A stretch of 64,000 bases of DNA from Modestobacter sp. VKM Ac-2982 (GCF_026967935.1 NZ_JAPVBL010000003.1:611233-675232); one strand, 5' to 3'; counted from the first letter of the stretch, positions 27,765 to 36,106 are shown. Notes: a model not told the origin generated them from the sequence alone. Program-made: numbers and translations.

Positions 27765-29024
27765 GTGCCCGCAGTACATGCCGAGGGGTTGTTCAAGGTC
27801 TTCGGCCGGCGGACCGCCGAGGCGGTCGACCGGCTCCGGGACGGCGCCTCCGTGGCGGACGTGCGGGAGCGCGGCGCGACGCCGGCTGTCATCGACGTCA
27901 GCCTCACCGTCGAGCCGGGCGAGATCTTCGTGGTCATGGGGCTGTCCGGTTCGGGCAAGTCGACGCTGCTGCGGATGCTCAACGGGCTGCTGGAGGTCAC
28001 TGCCGGCACCGTGCGCGTGGGCGACGCCGAGCTGACCGCACTGGACGACAAGGCGCTGCGCCGGCTCCGGCAGGAGCAGATGAGCATGGTGTTCCAGCAC
28101 TTCGCGCTCTTCCCGCACCGCAGCGTGCTGGACAACGCCGCCTACGCCCTCGAGGTGCGCGGCGTCGACCGCGCCACCCGCCGGGCCAAGGCACAGGAGG
28201 CCCTTGCGCTGGTCGGGCTCGACCAGTGGGCCGACCAGAAGCCCGGGCAGCTCTCCGGCGGCATGAAGCAGCGGGTCGGCCTGGCCCGCGCGCTCGCCGC
28301 CGACACCGACCTGCTGCTCATGGACGAGGCGTTCAGCGCGCTGGACCCGTTGATCCGCCGCGAGATGCAGGACCAGCTGCTGGAGCTGCAGGCCTCACTG
28401 GGCAAGACGATCGTCTTCATCACCCACGACCTCAACGAGGCCATGCGCCTCGGTGACCGGATCGCGATCATGCGCGACGGGCGGATCGTGCAGATCGGCA
28501 CGCCCGACCAGATCCTCGAGGACCCCGCCGACGACTACGTGCGGCAGTTCCTCGCCGACGTCGACCGTGGGCGGGTGTTCACCGCGCGGCACGTGATGGT
28601 CGAGGCCCCCACTCTGGTCGCGCCGACGGCTGCCCCCGCACACGTGCTCCAGACGATGCAGGCACACCGCACCGGTTCCGTCCTCGTCGGGGACGGCGAC
28701 GGACGGGTGGCCGGGGTGGCCACCGAGGACGCTGTCCGGACCGCCGTCGCGACCGGGGCACCGTCGCTGGCCGGGGTCGCCCTGCTGCCCCCGGTCGACG
28801 TCCGGGCGACCACGACGCTGAGCGACCTGCTCGCCCCCGCCGCCCAGGACGAGGTGCCGGTGACCGTCGTGGACGACGACGGCCGGCTGCTGGGGGTGGT
28901 GCCCCGCGGGGCGGTCCTGGCTGCCCTGGGGGGCGTCCCGCGCCCCGCGCCGTCCGCTGCACCCGCACCGGCCGACCCGGTGGGCGCCTCCGCCGTGGCG
29001 ACGAAGGAGACCATCCGTGGCTGA
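27765..29024 (+). CDS. proV: Glycine betaine/proline ABC transporter ATPase with CBS domains
   Basis: A 419-residue ATPase of the ProV/OpuAA family that drives uptake of compatible solutes. Walker A LSGSGKSTLL, Q-loop MVFQHFALFPH, signature LSGGMKQRVGLARAL, Walker B LLLMDEAFSALDP and H-loop ITHDLNEAMRLGDRI are intact. After residue ~270 come two CBS-like repeats (TGSVLVGDGDGRVAGVAT and VTVVDDDGRLLGVVPR), which sense ionic strength in OpuA. GTG 27765 was preferred to TTG 27759 because GAGAGG lies 6 bases before it. It overlaps the permease gene by 8 bases. Confidence 0.93.
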   Translation: MPAVHAEGLFKVFGRRTAEAVDRLRDGASVADVRERGATPAVIDVSLTVEPGEIFVVMGLSGSGKSTLLRMLNGLLEVTAGTVRVGDAELTALDDKALRRLRQEQMSMVFQHFALFPHRSVLDNAAYALEVRGVDRATRRAKAQEALALVGLDQWADQKPGQLSGGMKQRVGLARALAADTDLLLMDEAFSALDPLIRREMQDQLLELQASLGKTIVFITHDLNEAMRLGDRIAIMRDGRIVQIGTPDQILEDPADDYVRQFLADVDRGRVFTARHVMVEAPTLVAPTAAPAHVLQTMQAHRTGSVLVGDGDGRVAGVATEDAVRTAVATGAPSLAGVALLPPVDVRATTTLSDLLAPAAQDEVPVTVVDDDGRLLGVVPRGAVLAALGGVPRPAPSAAPAPADPVGASAVATKETIRG

Positions 29025-30015
29025 CACCGTGTTCCGGGCCGCCGAGGACGGCGCCCTGCCGCAGATCCCGGTGGGCGACTGGATCGACTCCGGCTTCGAC
29101 TGGGTCACCGAGAACTTCTCCCCGGTCTTCGACGTGATCAGCGCCGGGACCGAGACCGGCGTGGAGGGCCTGCGTGACGCGCTGCTCTTCCCCCCGTCGA
29201 TCCTGCTGGCCGTGGTGCTGGCCGTGCTCGGTGGCGTCGTGCGGTCGGTGCGCTTCGCCGTCGTCTCGCTGCTCGGCCTGCTGCTGCTGATCAGCATGCG
29301 GATGTGGGAGCCGGCCATGGCCACGCTGGCACTGGTCCTCGTGTCCGCGGTCATCGCGGTGGCGATCGGCATCCCGATCGGGGTGTCGGCCGCCAAGAGC
29401 GACCGGGTCAGCGCCGTCCTCCGACCGGTGCTCGACTTCATGCAGACGATGCCGGCCTTCGTCTACCTCGTGCCGGCGGTGACGTTCTTCGGCATCGGCC
29501 TCGTCCCGGGTGTCGTGACCACGATCATCTTCGCGATGCCGCCGGCCATCCGGCTCACCGAGCTGGGCATCCGGCAGGTCGACCCGGAGCTGGTGGAGGC
29601 CGGGCACGCCTTCGGCAGCCCGCCCGGGAAGATCCTGCGCGGCATCCAGCTGCCGCTCGCCCTGCCGACGATCATGGCCGGGGTCAACCAGGTGATCATG
29701 CTTGCGCTGTCCATGGCGGTCATCGCCGGGCTGATCGGCGCGGCCGGGCTGGGTGGCGTCGTCGTCACCAGCATCTCCCGGCTGGACGTCGGGCTGGGCT
29801 TCGAGGGCGGCCTGTCGGTCGTCATCCTCGCCATCTACCTCGACCGGTTGACCAGCGCGTTCGGCCAGCAGCGCGGTCGCCTCGGCGGGATCCCGAGCTT
29901 CCTCAGCCGCGGCGGCACGGTCGGCAAGGCCGGCCTGGGCGCCAGCAGCCGGTCCGCCGATGCGGTCACGCCCGTCGGGACCGACCAGAACTCACCGAAC
30001 CGACCTGCCCGGTAG
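29017..30015 (+). CDS. proW: Glycine betaine/proline ABC transporter permease
   Basis: A 332-residue ProW/OpuAB-type permease. A hydrophilic N-terminal ~60 residues containing PVGDWIDSGFDWVTENF is typical of ProW. About seven membrane helices follow, with the coupling loop motif EAGHAFGSPPGKILRGIQLPLALPTI (EAA motif) and the conserved QTMPAFVYLVPAV. GTG 29017 overlaps the end of proV and has GAAGGAGA upstream. The C-terminal tail after residue ~290 is polar and low-complexity. It acts with the lipoprotein encoded next. Confidence 0.93.
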   Translation: MADTVFRAAEDGALPQIPVGDWIDSGFDWVTENFSPVFDVISAGTETGVEGLRDALLFPPSILLAVVLAVLGGVVRSVRFAVVSLLGLLLLISMRMWEPAMATLALVLVSAVIAVAIGIPIGVSAAKSDRVSAVLRPVLDFMQTMPAFVYLVPAVTFFGIGLVPGVVTTIIFAMPPAIRLTELGIRQVDPELVEAGHAFGSPPGKILRGIQLPLALPTIMAGVNQVIMLALSMAVIAGLIGAAGLGGVVVTSISRLDVGLGFEGGLSVVILAIYLDRLTSAFGQQRGRLGGIPSFLSRGGTVGKAGLGASSRSADAVTPVGTDQNSPNRPAR

Positions 30016-30114
30016 CCGACCGGCGCGGCCCTCCCGGGCCGTCGCCGCGGAGCCGGAGCACCAACGGTGCGCGGGGCAGTCGACCGCCACCAGATGTAGG
30101 AGAGGAACGACCGC

Positions 30115-31041
30115 ATGAACAAGCACCTGACCACCCGAGGCGCACGCCTGGCCGCCGGCCTCGCCGCCGTCGCACTGACCGCCACCGCCTGCGGTGGGGA
30201 CGCCGAGGAGGACACCACCGCCGCCGGTGGGACGTCGGCCGGCGGCGACTGCGAAACCGTCAACCTGGGCTTCATCCCGTCCTGGACCGACGGCCTGAGC
30301 ATGGCCCACCTGTGGGACGGCGTCCTCGCCGAGAAGGGCGTCGAGGTCGAGATGACCGAGATCTCCGAGGCGGCTCCGCTGTACGCCGGCCTGGCCGGGG
30401 GCGACGTCGACGTCTACCCGTCCGCCTGGTCCGAGGTCACCCACGCGGCCTACATGGAGGAGTACGGCGACCAGCTCGAGGACCTCGGCGCCTGGTACGA
30501 GGGCGCCAAGCTGACCTTCGCCGTCCCGGAGTACACCGACATCGAGTCGATCGCCGACCTGGCCGGCAAGGCCGAGATGTTCGACGGCCGGATCGTCGGG
30601 ATCGAGCCCGGTGCGGGCCTCACGGCCACCACCAAGGACAGCGTCATGCCGACCTACGGGCTGGAGGAGGACTACACGCTGGTCGAGTCCTCCACCACCG
30701 CGATGCTGGCCGAGCTGCAGGCGGCGACCGACGCCAACGAGGACATCGTCGTCACCCTGTGGCGCCCGTTCTGGGCCAACAGCGAGTTCCCGGTCAAGGA
30801 CCTCGCCGACCCGGAAGGCGCCCTGGGCGACTCCGAGGGCCTGCACACGCTGGCTCGTGAGGGCTTCGCGGCCGACTGCGCCGACGTGGCGTCGATGATG
30901 GAGAACGCGACCCTCACCGACGAGCAGTACGGCTCGCTGGAGAACATGGTCGTCAACGAGTACGGCGAGGGCCGGTACGACGAGGCCGTCGACGCGTGGC
31001 TCGAGGCGAACCCGGACTTCATGGAGTCCCTGCAGAGCTGA
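30115..31041 (+). CDS. proX: Glycine betaine-binding lipoprotein
   Basis: A 308-residue substrate-binding lipoprotein of the OpuAC family. The signal peptide ends in a lipobox, LTATAC, with lipidated Cys at residue 27. Binding-domain segments are FIPSWTDGLSMAHLW, DVDVYPSAWSEV, GIEPGAGLTATTK and VVTLWRPFW, the last giving aromatic residues typical of the quaternary-amine cage. AGGAGAGGAA sits before the ATG, and a strong hairpin closes the operon. With proV and proW it forms a complete osmoprotectant importer. Confidence 0.93.
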   Translation: MNKHLTTRGARLAAGLAAVALTATACGGDAEEDTTAAGGTSAGGDCETVNLGFIPSWTDGLSMAHLWDGVLAEKGVEVEMTEISEAAPLYAGLAGGDVDVYPSAWSEVTHAAYMEEYGDQLEDLGAWYEGAKLTFAVPEYTDIESIADLAGKAEMFDGRIVGIEPGAGLTATTKDSVMPTYGLEEDYTLVESSTTAMLAELQAATDANEDIVVTLWRPFWANSEFPVKDLADPEGALGDSEGLHTLAREGFAADCADVASMMENATLTDEQYGSLENMVVNEYGEGRYDEAVDAWLEANPDFMESLQS

Positions 31042-31081
31042 TCCGGCTCTGCGGCGCTCGCTGAGCGAGCGGCGCACCGAC

Positions 31082-31119
31082 CCCAGGGGCCCGACGGCGC
31101 GTGCCGTCGGGCCCCTGGG
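31082..31119 (+). terminator. Strong terminator of the proVWX operon
   Basis: A 17-bp perfect GC-rich stem (31082-31098 with 31103-31119) with a GCGT tetraloop, 40 bases after the proX stop. Confidence 0.85.
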
Positions 31120-31190
31120 TCGTCCGATACCCTCTCGTCGGCAACCGGGCCCGCGCAGCGGCCCGGTGGCGGTGCAGCCGCACCGCCGCG

Positions 31191-31266
31191 GCCCCCGTAG
31201 CTCAGGGGATAGAGCATCGGTTTCCTAAACCGTGTGCCGCAGGTTCGAATCCTGCCGGGGGCACCA
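31191..31266 (+). tRNA. tRNA-Arg (anticodon CCT)
   Basis: A full cloverleaf can be folded: acceptor GCCCCCG/CGGGGGC, D-arm GCTC..GAGC, anticodon stem CGGT/ACCG with loop TTCCTAA (anticodon CCT), T-arm GCAGG TTCGAAT CCTGC, discriminator A and encoded CCA. It reads AGG codons. A degenerate copy of its 3' half lies at 32151-32197. Confidence 0.95.
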
Positions 31267-31419
31267 AGAAGCACCTGCTCAGACCTGGTGTTCACGCCGA
31301 GTGATCGGAACGACGGCCGGATCTGGACTCGACTTGGGCACGCGAGTCCCGCGGGCGGCGGCATCGAGACGGTCGGCGACGGCTGCTTCGGTTGAGCGGT
31401 GCAGGCTAGGTTCCGCCGC

Positions 31420-31752
31420 ATGGACGTCGCCCTGCTCTACTTCGACGGCTGCCCCAACTGGACGGTGGCGGACGCACGTCTCCGCGACGCGCTCGCGGAG
31501 ATCGGGTGCGGCGAGGTCCAGGTCGAGCACCGCGTCGTCAGCACGCCCGAAGAAGCGGAAGCGGCAGAGTTCCGAGGTTCTCCGACCGTGCTGGTGAACG
31601 GGCAGGACCCCTTCCTGGACCGGGACAGCCCCGTCGGGCTGTCCTGCCGGGTGTACCGGACAGCGGACGGCCTCGCTGGCTCACCGACCGTCCGCCAACT
31701 GATCGGAGTGCTCCGTGAAGCTGTCAGGTCGTCGCTCGACTCCCGCGGCTGA
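31420..31752 (+). CDS. Thioredoxin-like small protein with CPNW motif
   Basis: A 110-residue protein resembling the thioredoxin-fold family often annotated near mer or redox genes. It begins MDVALLYFDGCPNWTVADARL, so the redox site has only one cysteine (CPNW rather than CxxC). A conserved FRGSPTVLVNGQDPF and SCRVYRTADGLAGSPT segment with a further Cys follows. A TAGGTT box ends 7 bases before the ATG, implying a leaderless transcript. It lies between tRNA-Arg and the tRNA 3' half copy, so it may have come with an integrated element. The function is not established. Confidence 0.78.
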   Translation: MDVALLYFDGCPNWTVADARLRDALAEIGCGEVQVEHRVVSTPEEAEAAEFRGSPTVLVNGQDPFLDRDSPVGLSCRVYRTADGLAGSPTVRQLIGVLREAVRSSLDSRG

Positions 31753-31969
31753 CGAAACGGTGACCTGTGGCTGCTGCCAACGGGAGCGCCCGTCGAGGGC
31801 AGCCCATGAGCTCGGTGGCACGCCCGGGGTGTACATCTGCCGGACGTGCGCCGCCTGGGTCGTCGGGAGAACGCTGCGCGGCAAGCGCCAACTCCACTGG
31901 CCGCTCGCGCCCGGGCGCGACCCCCTCCGGGGGCGGCGACGCCGGACGCCGGACGCCCGCCCCGGCTGA
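31715..31969 (+). CDS. Small putative zinc-finger protein
   Basis: An 84-residue frame starting at a GTG inside the end of the preceding gene. It contains CGCC and CRTC pairs separated by about 20 residues with GVYICRTCAAWV, similar in spacing to the ClpX-type C4 zinc-binding domain (CxxC..GVxVCxxC). The C-terminus after residue ~65 is Arg/Pro-rich and may not be translated as such. It overlaps the thioredoxin-like gene by 38 bases in another frame, which is unusual for this window. Either a real accessory gene of a small island or a decayed one. Confidence 0.5.
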   Translation: MKLSGRRSTPAADETVTCGCCQRERPSRAAHELGGTPGVYICRTCAAWVVGRTLRGKRQLHWPLAPGRDPLRGRRRRTPDARPG

Positions 31970-32150
31970 CGGCGAGCCGACCGCCGTCTGGAGCTGGACG
32001 GCCCGGCTGCTCGGCCGTCTCGTTGCAGACCGACTCCGTGGGCGCGACCTTGGCGCGCGACGGCAAGCGCCGAGGACGACTGCCGACAGCCAGACGCCAG
32101 GTAGAGGCCCTGGCTGGCGCCTCCCTGCCGGTTGCGGAACCGCCTGCAGC

Positions 32151-32197
32151 GCTTTCCCCAACCGTGTGCCGCAGGTTCGGGTCCTGCCGGGGCACCA
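32151..32197 (+). repeat. Degenerate copy of the tRNA-Arg 3' half (attR-like)
   Basis: About 47 bases matching the tRNA-Arg from the anticodon arm to CCA, with five substitutions and one deletion; the run of 20 bases ending in GCAGGTTCG is identical. It is in the same orientation as the tRNA and 0.9 kb downstream, the geometry left by integration into a tRNA 3' end. It cannot fold as a tRNA on its own. Confidence 0.8.
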
Positions 32198-32202
32198 GCT
32201 GG

Positions 32203-32865
32203 TCACTGCAGTTCGACGAAGCGCTCCACGTGGGCCGGCCGGCCGGCGATGACGATCTCGGCGCCGTAGGTCAGCACGGTGTCGTAGTCGGCGTGGGTGT
32301 AGCTCGCCGTGTTCTCCGGCTTCACCGACACCACCGTGACGTGGTGCTTCTTCCGCAGGCCGGTCTGGCCGAGCGGGACGCCGACGATCTCCCTCGGCGG
32401 CTTGGTCTTGGCGAACACCCACTGCGGGTCCAGCTCCACCCAGTCCAGCAGCCGGCCGGCGACCAGGTGCGCGATGCGCTCGCCCATCTCCTGCTCGGGG
32501 AAGACCACGTGGTGGGCGCCGATGCGGCTCAGGATGGTCGCCTGCTGCCGGGTCACGGCCTTGGCCCAGATGGTGGGGATCTCGAGCTCGGACAGCAGCG
32601 CGGTGGTGAGGATGCTCGCCTCGAGGTGGCCGCCGATGGCCACGACGACGCGGCTGAAGTCGGCGATGCCGATCTCGCTCAGCGCGTCCGCGTCGGTGGT
32701 GTCGGCGATGACGACCTGGCCCAGCTGTCCGGACAGCCGCTGGACGATGTCGGGCCGGTTGTCCACGGCGAGCACCTCGGTGCCACCGCGGGCCAGTTCC
32801 AGGGCGAGTGCGGTGCCGAATCGGCCCAGGCCGAGCACGGCGACGGGGTCCTTGTGGCTAGCCAA
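32203..32865 (-). CDS. ktrA: Potassium uptake regulatory subunit (KtrA/TrkA family)
   Basis: A 220-residue cytosolic RCK protein. The N-terminal Rossmann domain has VAVLGLGRFGTALALEL (GxGxxG) with the ribose-binding acidic residue in VLAVDNRPD, and SRVVVAIGGHLEASIL; the C-terminal TrkA-C domain runs from ~135 to the end. It binds nucleotides and gates the KtrB channel-like subunit. It is encoded downstream of, and overlaps by 8 bases, the membrane subunit gene. The gene ends only 5 bases beyond the tRNA-derived repeat, so it sits directly at the edge of the presumed small island. Confidence 0.92.
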   Translation of the reverse strand: MASHKDPVAVLGLGRFGTALALELARGGTEVLAVDNRPDIVQRLSGQLGQVVIADTTDADALSEIGIADFSRVVVAIGGHLEASILTTALLSELEIPTIWAKAVTRQQATILSRIGAHHVVFPEQEMGERIAHLVAGRLLDWVELDPQWVFAKTKPPREIVGVPLGQTGLRKKHHVTVVSVKPENTASYTHADYDTVLTYGAEIVIAGRPAHVERFVELQ

Positions 32866-34228
32866 CGATGGTCCTCTCCTCGGGGAGCTGGTGCCGGCGG
32901 GCGCGGTCGCGGAGCGCGAGCCCGGACGCCAGGGTGAGCGGGCCGATCCGGCCGACGTACATGAGCAGCACGAGCAGGAGCTGCCCGGCTGCGGGGACGT
33001 CGGCGGTGATGCCGGTGGACAGGCCGACGGTGGAGAACGCGGAGACGACCTCGAACAGCACCTGGTCGAAGGTGAAGTCGGTCAGCGCCTCCAGCACGAA
33101 GGTGGAGACGGCGACAACGCCGATGCCGAGCAGTGCGACCGCCAGCGCCTGGCGCTGGTTGGTGCTCGGCACCCGGCGACGGCCGACCTCGACATCAGGG
33201 TCACCGCGCATCTCCGCCCACAGGACGTAGGCCAGCAGGCCGAAGGTGGTCACCTTGATGCCGCCGGCCGTGCCGGCGCTGCCGCCGCCGATGAACATCA
33301 GGGCGTCGGTGAGCAGCAGCGTCTCGGGCTGGTAGGCGGCGATGTCGAGGTTGTTGAACCCGGCCGTGCGCGGCATCACCGCCGCGGTGAACGCAGCCAG
33401 CACGGTCGCCCCGGCGCTCAGCGGACCCAGGGTGCCCGGGTTGCCGGCCTCGGCGAGCAGGAACAGCAGGGTCCCGCCGACGAGCAGGACGACGGTGACG
33501 ATGACGGTGATCCGGGTGAGCACCGACCAGTTCTTCGGCGTCCGCCACTCGCGGACCAGCTCGAAGACCACCGGGAAGCCCAGGCCGCCGGTGATGACGG
33601 CGACGCAGATCGTCAAGCTGATCCACGGGTCGGCCACGTACGGGATCAGGTTGGCGGGGTCGAGCCCGAACCCGGCGTTGTTGAACGCCGAGATGGCGTG
33701 GAACACGCCCTGGTAGGCGGCCGTCGCCGGCGGCTGGTCGTAGCCGGTCGCGAACCGGATCCCGAGCACGACGGCGACCACGGCCTCGATGCCGAGGCTG
33801 AAGAGCACCACCCGACGGATGACCCGGCGGACGTCCGCGGCGGAGAGCGCCTTGGTCTCCGCCTGGGCGATCAGCCGGGCCCGCAACCCCAGCCGGCGCG
33901 ACAGCACGAGCGCGACCAGGGTGGCCAGCGTCATGATCCCGAGGCCGCCGGCCTGGATGAGCAGCAGGATCACGCCCTGGCCGAACCCCGACCAGTAGGT
34001 GCCGGTGTCCACGGTGACCAGCCCGGTGACGCAGACCGCGGACGTGGCGTGGAAGAGCGCCGTGAGGAGGTCGGCGCGCCCGGGGCCGGCGACGGCCACG
34101 GGCAGCGACAGCAGCGCGGTGCCGATGGCGACCGCCACGGCGAAGGCACCGGCGATCACCCGCCCCGGGTGGTGGAACCCGCGGGCGGGGATCGAGCGGC
34201 CGGCCGGGTTGCGGATGCCCTGCGTCAT
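32858..34228 (-). CDS. ktrB: Potassium uptake membrane subunit (KtrB/TrkH family)
   Basis: A 456-residue membrane protein with four pore repeats: TSAVCVTGLVTVD, SAFNNAGFGLDP, MPRTAGFNNLD and SAFSTVGLSTGI, each with the conserved filter glycine. This identifies it as a Ktr/Trk K+ translocating subunit in the cytoplasmic membrane. The long open frame upstream is not supported; ATG 34228 gives MTQGIRNPAGRS followed by the first helix. With KtrA it should take up K+ as the first response to osmotic upshift. Confidence 0.92.
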   Translation of the reverse strand: MTQGIRNPAGRSIPARGFHHPGRVIAGAFAVAVAIGTALLSLPVAVAGPGRADLLTALFHATSAVCVTGLVTVDTGTYWSGFGQGVILLLIQAGGLGIMTLATLVALVLSRRLGLRARLIAQAETKALSAADVRRVIRRVVLFSLGIEAVVAVVLGIRFATGYDQPPATAAYQGVFHAISAFNNAGFGLDPANLIPYVADPWISLTICVAVITGGLGFPVVFELVREWRTPKNWSVLTRITVIVTVVLLVGGTLLFLLAEAGNPGTLGPLSAGATVLAAFTAAVMPRTAGFNNLDIAAYQPETLLLTDALMFIGGGSAGTAGGIKVTTFGLLAYVLWAEMRGDPDVEVGRRRVPSTNQRQALAVALLGIGVVAVSTFVLEALTDFTFDQVLFEVVSAFSTVGLSTGITADVPAAGQLLLVLLMYVGRIGPLTLASGLALRDRARRHQLPEERTIVG

Positions 34229-34370
34229 CGCAGGTCCGTCGGGCGGACGCAGGCGCGGGCGGGCACCGCGACACCGTGCCACACCCGGTCGTCCCGGCAG
34301 CCCCGCTCCGTGCGGCCACGCCGACCCGCCGGTCGCATCGCTCGCCACCGCACCGGCGACACTGGGGGGC

Positions 34371-34814
34371 ATGACCGCTGCTGATCCCGGGCCGCGGGCC
34401 GGCCGGACCCCCAGGCCCCTGAGCGGCGACGCGCGTGACCTGCTCGACGCGCTGCCCGCCCACGACTTCCTCGGCGTCGCCGAACTGCGTACCCAGGTGG
34501 GGAGGGCCACCGCCACGGCGGGCTGCCGCTGCGGGTGCGGGACCCTCGACCTGCAGGTGCCCGACGACGTGCCGGCCGCGCCGGCCAGCGGGCCGGCGCC
34601 GGTCGAGGGAACGGTCGTCGGTGCCGACGGGGCCCCCGTGGGCGGAGTGCTGCTGTTCGTCGAGGACGGCCGGCTGAGCCGGTTGGACGTCACCTCCCAC
34701 GGTGACCCGCTCCCGCTGCCCTCCCCGGACCGGGTCACCTGGGGTCCCACCCGCTGGGCACGCGAGGACACGGTGCGGCGGCCCGCCCGGTTCCGTCGGG
34801 GCCAGCCGGGCTGA
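34371..34814 (+). CDS. Conserved actinobacterial hypothetical protein
   Basis: A 147-residue protein of no known function. It shows LLDALPAHDFLGVAELRTQV, a Cys-rich AGCRCGCGTLDLQVP stretch and a C-terminal VGGVLLFVEDGRLSRLDVTSHGDPLPLPSPDRVTW, a pattern I associate with an uncharacterised actinobacterial family. The three cysteines could bind a metal. A GACACT box ends 7 bases before the ATG, consistent with a leaderless mRNA, although GGGGGG is also adjacent. It diverges from ktrB across 142 bases. Confidence 0.75.
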   Translation: MTAADPGPRAGRTPRPLSGDARDLLDALPAHDFLGVAELRTQVGRATATAGCRCGCGTLDLQVPDDVPAAPASGPAPVEGTVVGADGAPVGGVLLFVEDGRLSRLDVTSHGDPLPLPSPDRVTWGPTRWAREDTVRRPARFRRGQPG

Positions 34815-34868
34815 CGACACGGCGAGCCGCCCGTGTCGCCCGCCTCTGCGACGGGTAGCGGGCGCCGC

Positions 34869-35165
34869 ATGGGATCGCGCAGCGCGGCGGTCGCAGCCGC
34901 CGACCAGTGGACCGACCCTGACGACGGCGTCCGGTACCCCGCCGGCGAGGTGCACGCGTGGTCGCCGGGGCACAACGAGACCGTGTGCGGGCTCTCCCTC
35001 AGCAGGTCGCGGCTGACCCGGTTCCCGCACGTCACCTGGGGCGACGTGCAGCCCGAGTCCGGCCGGCACGCGGAGGGCGTGCAGGCCGTCTGCCGACGCT
35101 GCCGTGCGGCTCAGGGCGCCCGCCGGGACGAGCGCGGCTGGACCCGGACGAACCCCCGCCCCTGA
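34869..35165 (+). CDS. Small conserved hypothetical protein with CxxC
   Basis: A 98-residue protein. It contains a short N-terminal DDGVRYPAGEVHAWSP region, a TVCGLSLSRSRLTRFPHVTWGDVQ segment and a terminal CRRC pair, with one further Cys. The pattern suggests a small metal-binding fold but no family was recognised. It lies 54 bases after the previous hypothetical and 44 bases before the ArsR gene. Coding is supported by its codon-position GC bias and by the lack of a better frame. Confidence 0.6.
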   Translation: MGSRSAAVAAADQWTDPDDGVRYPAGEVHAWSPGHNETVCGLSLSRSRLTRFPHVTWGDVQPESGRHAEGVQAVCRRCRAAQGARRDERGWTRTNPRP

Positions 35166-35174
35166 GCGGAGGCC

Positions 35175-35206
35175 TTGACCGAGCCAACCGTAAGTCGTAG
35201 CTTACG
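35175..35206 (+). promoter_or_regulatory. Promoter and operator of the arsR/SRPBCC pair
   Basis: TTGACC (35175-35180), 17 bases, TAGCTT (35198-35203), then 6 bases to the GTG, so a leaderless transcript. An inverted repeat CGTAAG-N6-CTTACG (35189-35206) covers the spacer and -10, a good site for autorepression by the ArsR protein. The arrangement recurs at 44803-44832. Confidence 0.7.
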
Positions 35207-35209
35207 TTC

Positions 35210-35575
35210 GTGGCTGCTCACCAAGAACGCGACGGGTGGGAGGCGCTGGGTGACCCCACCCGGCGCGCCATCGTCGCGTCGCTGGCCGAGCGGCCGCAGG
35301 CCGTGGGGGAGCTCGCCGACGAGCTGCCGATCAGCCGTCCGGCGGTCTCCCAGCACCTGAAGGTCCTCAAGGACGCCGGACTGGTCATCGACCGCGCAGC
35401 CGGCACGCGCCGGGTCTACCGGCTCAGCCCCGAGGGCCTCGGCGCCCTGCGGGACCAGCTCGACACGTTCTGGCGCCGCGCGCTGGACGGCTATCAGGAC
35501 GTCGCTGAGCAGGGCGTCGCAGGACAGGACGTCGTGCACGACCCCGATGGACACCCGACGCAGGAGGACTCATGA
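35210..35575 (+). CDS. ArsR-family transcriptional regulator
   Basis: A 121-residue winged-helix regulator. WEALGDPTRRAIVASLAERPQAVGELADELPISRPAVSQHLKVLKDAGLV is the complete ArsR helix-turn-helix region; there is no metal-binding ELCVCD-type cysteine motif, so it is not a classical metal sensor. Such proteins usually repress a downstream SRPBCC (AHSA1) gene, as here, where stop and start overlap as ATGA. The GTG start lies 6 bases after a -10 box and an operator-like inverted repeat overlaps the promoter. Confidence 0.9.
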   Translation: MAAHQERDGWEALGDPTRRAIVASLAERPQAVGELADELPISRPAVSQHLKVLKDAGLVIDRAAGTRRVYRLSPEGLGALRDQLDTFWRRALDGYQDVAEQGVAGQDVVHDPDGHPTQEDS

Positions 35576-36054
35576 CCGAGACAGCCGCCCTCGTGGTCCG
35601 CAGGCAGATCGTCGTCCAGGCCCCGATCGACCGGGCCTTCGCGACGTTCACCGAGCGGCTCGGCGACTTCAAGCCACCGGAGCACAACCTGCTCGCCGTC
35701 CCCATCGCCGAGACCGTGTTCGACCCGTTCGTCGGCGGCCACGTCACCGACCGGGGCGTCGACGGCAGCGAGTGCAGCTGGGCGCGGGTCCTGGCCTTCG
35801 ACCCGCCCGACCGCGTCGTCTTCAGCTGGGACATCAGCCCGCAGTGGCAGGTGGAGACGGACCCCGAGCACACCAGTGAGGTCGAGGTGCGCTTCCTCGC
35901 CGAGGGGCCGGAGCGCACCCGACTGGAGCTGGAGCACCGCCACCTCGACCGGCACGGCGACGGCTGGGAGGCCGTCCGCGACGGGGTCGCCGACGACGCC
36001 GGCTGGCCGCTGTACCTGGCGCGGTACGCGGACCTGGTCTCCCACGGCAGCTGA
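35572..36054 (+). CDS. SRPBCC (AHSA1-like) family protein
   Basis: A 160-residue START/SRPBCC-fold protein of the activator of Hsp90 ATPase homology 1-like group. IVVQAPIDRAFATFTERLGDFKPPEHN at the N-terminus, VFDPFVGGHVTDRGVDGSECSWARVLAFDPPDRVVFSWDI in the middle, and RTRLELEHRHLDRHGDGWEAVRDGV at the end are the family blocks. It probably binds a small hydrophobic ligand in a deep cavity; the ligand is unknown. It is translationally coupled to the ArsR gene. Confidence 0.88.
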   Translation: MTETAALVVRRQIVVQAPIDRAFATFTERLGDFKPPEHNLLAVPIAETVFDPFVGGHVTDRGVDGSECSWARVLAFDPPDRVVFSWDISPQWQVETDPEHTSEVEVRFLAEGPERTRLELEHRHLDRHGDGWEAVRDGVADDAGWPLYLARYADLVSHGS

Positions 36055-36087
36055 TGCAGCCGGGGTCGGGTCTCCGATGGGCTGCGG

Positions 36088-36106
36088 GTAAGTTAGGCAA
36101 GCCTCA
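36088..36106 (+). promoter_or_regulatory. IdeR/DmdR iron box
   Basis: The 19 bases match the IdeR/DtxR consensus TTAGGTTAGGCTAACCTAA at 14 positions, including the central GTTAGGCAAGCCT. It lies about 84 bases before the siderophore-binding lipoprotein gene, so the operon should be repressed when iron is plentiful. Confidence 0.85.

Noticed and set aside
32151..32197. A second tRNA-Arg gene
   Set aside because: Only the 3' half is present, with a base missing in the acceptor strand and no 5' half upstream, so it cannot form a cloverleaf.
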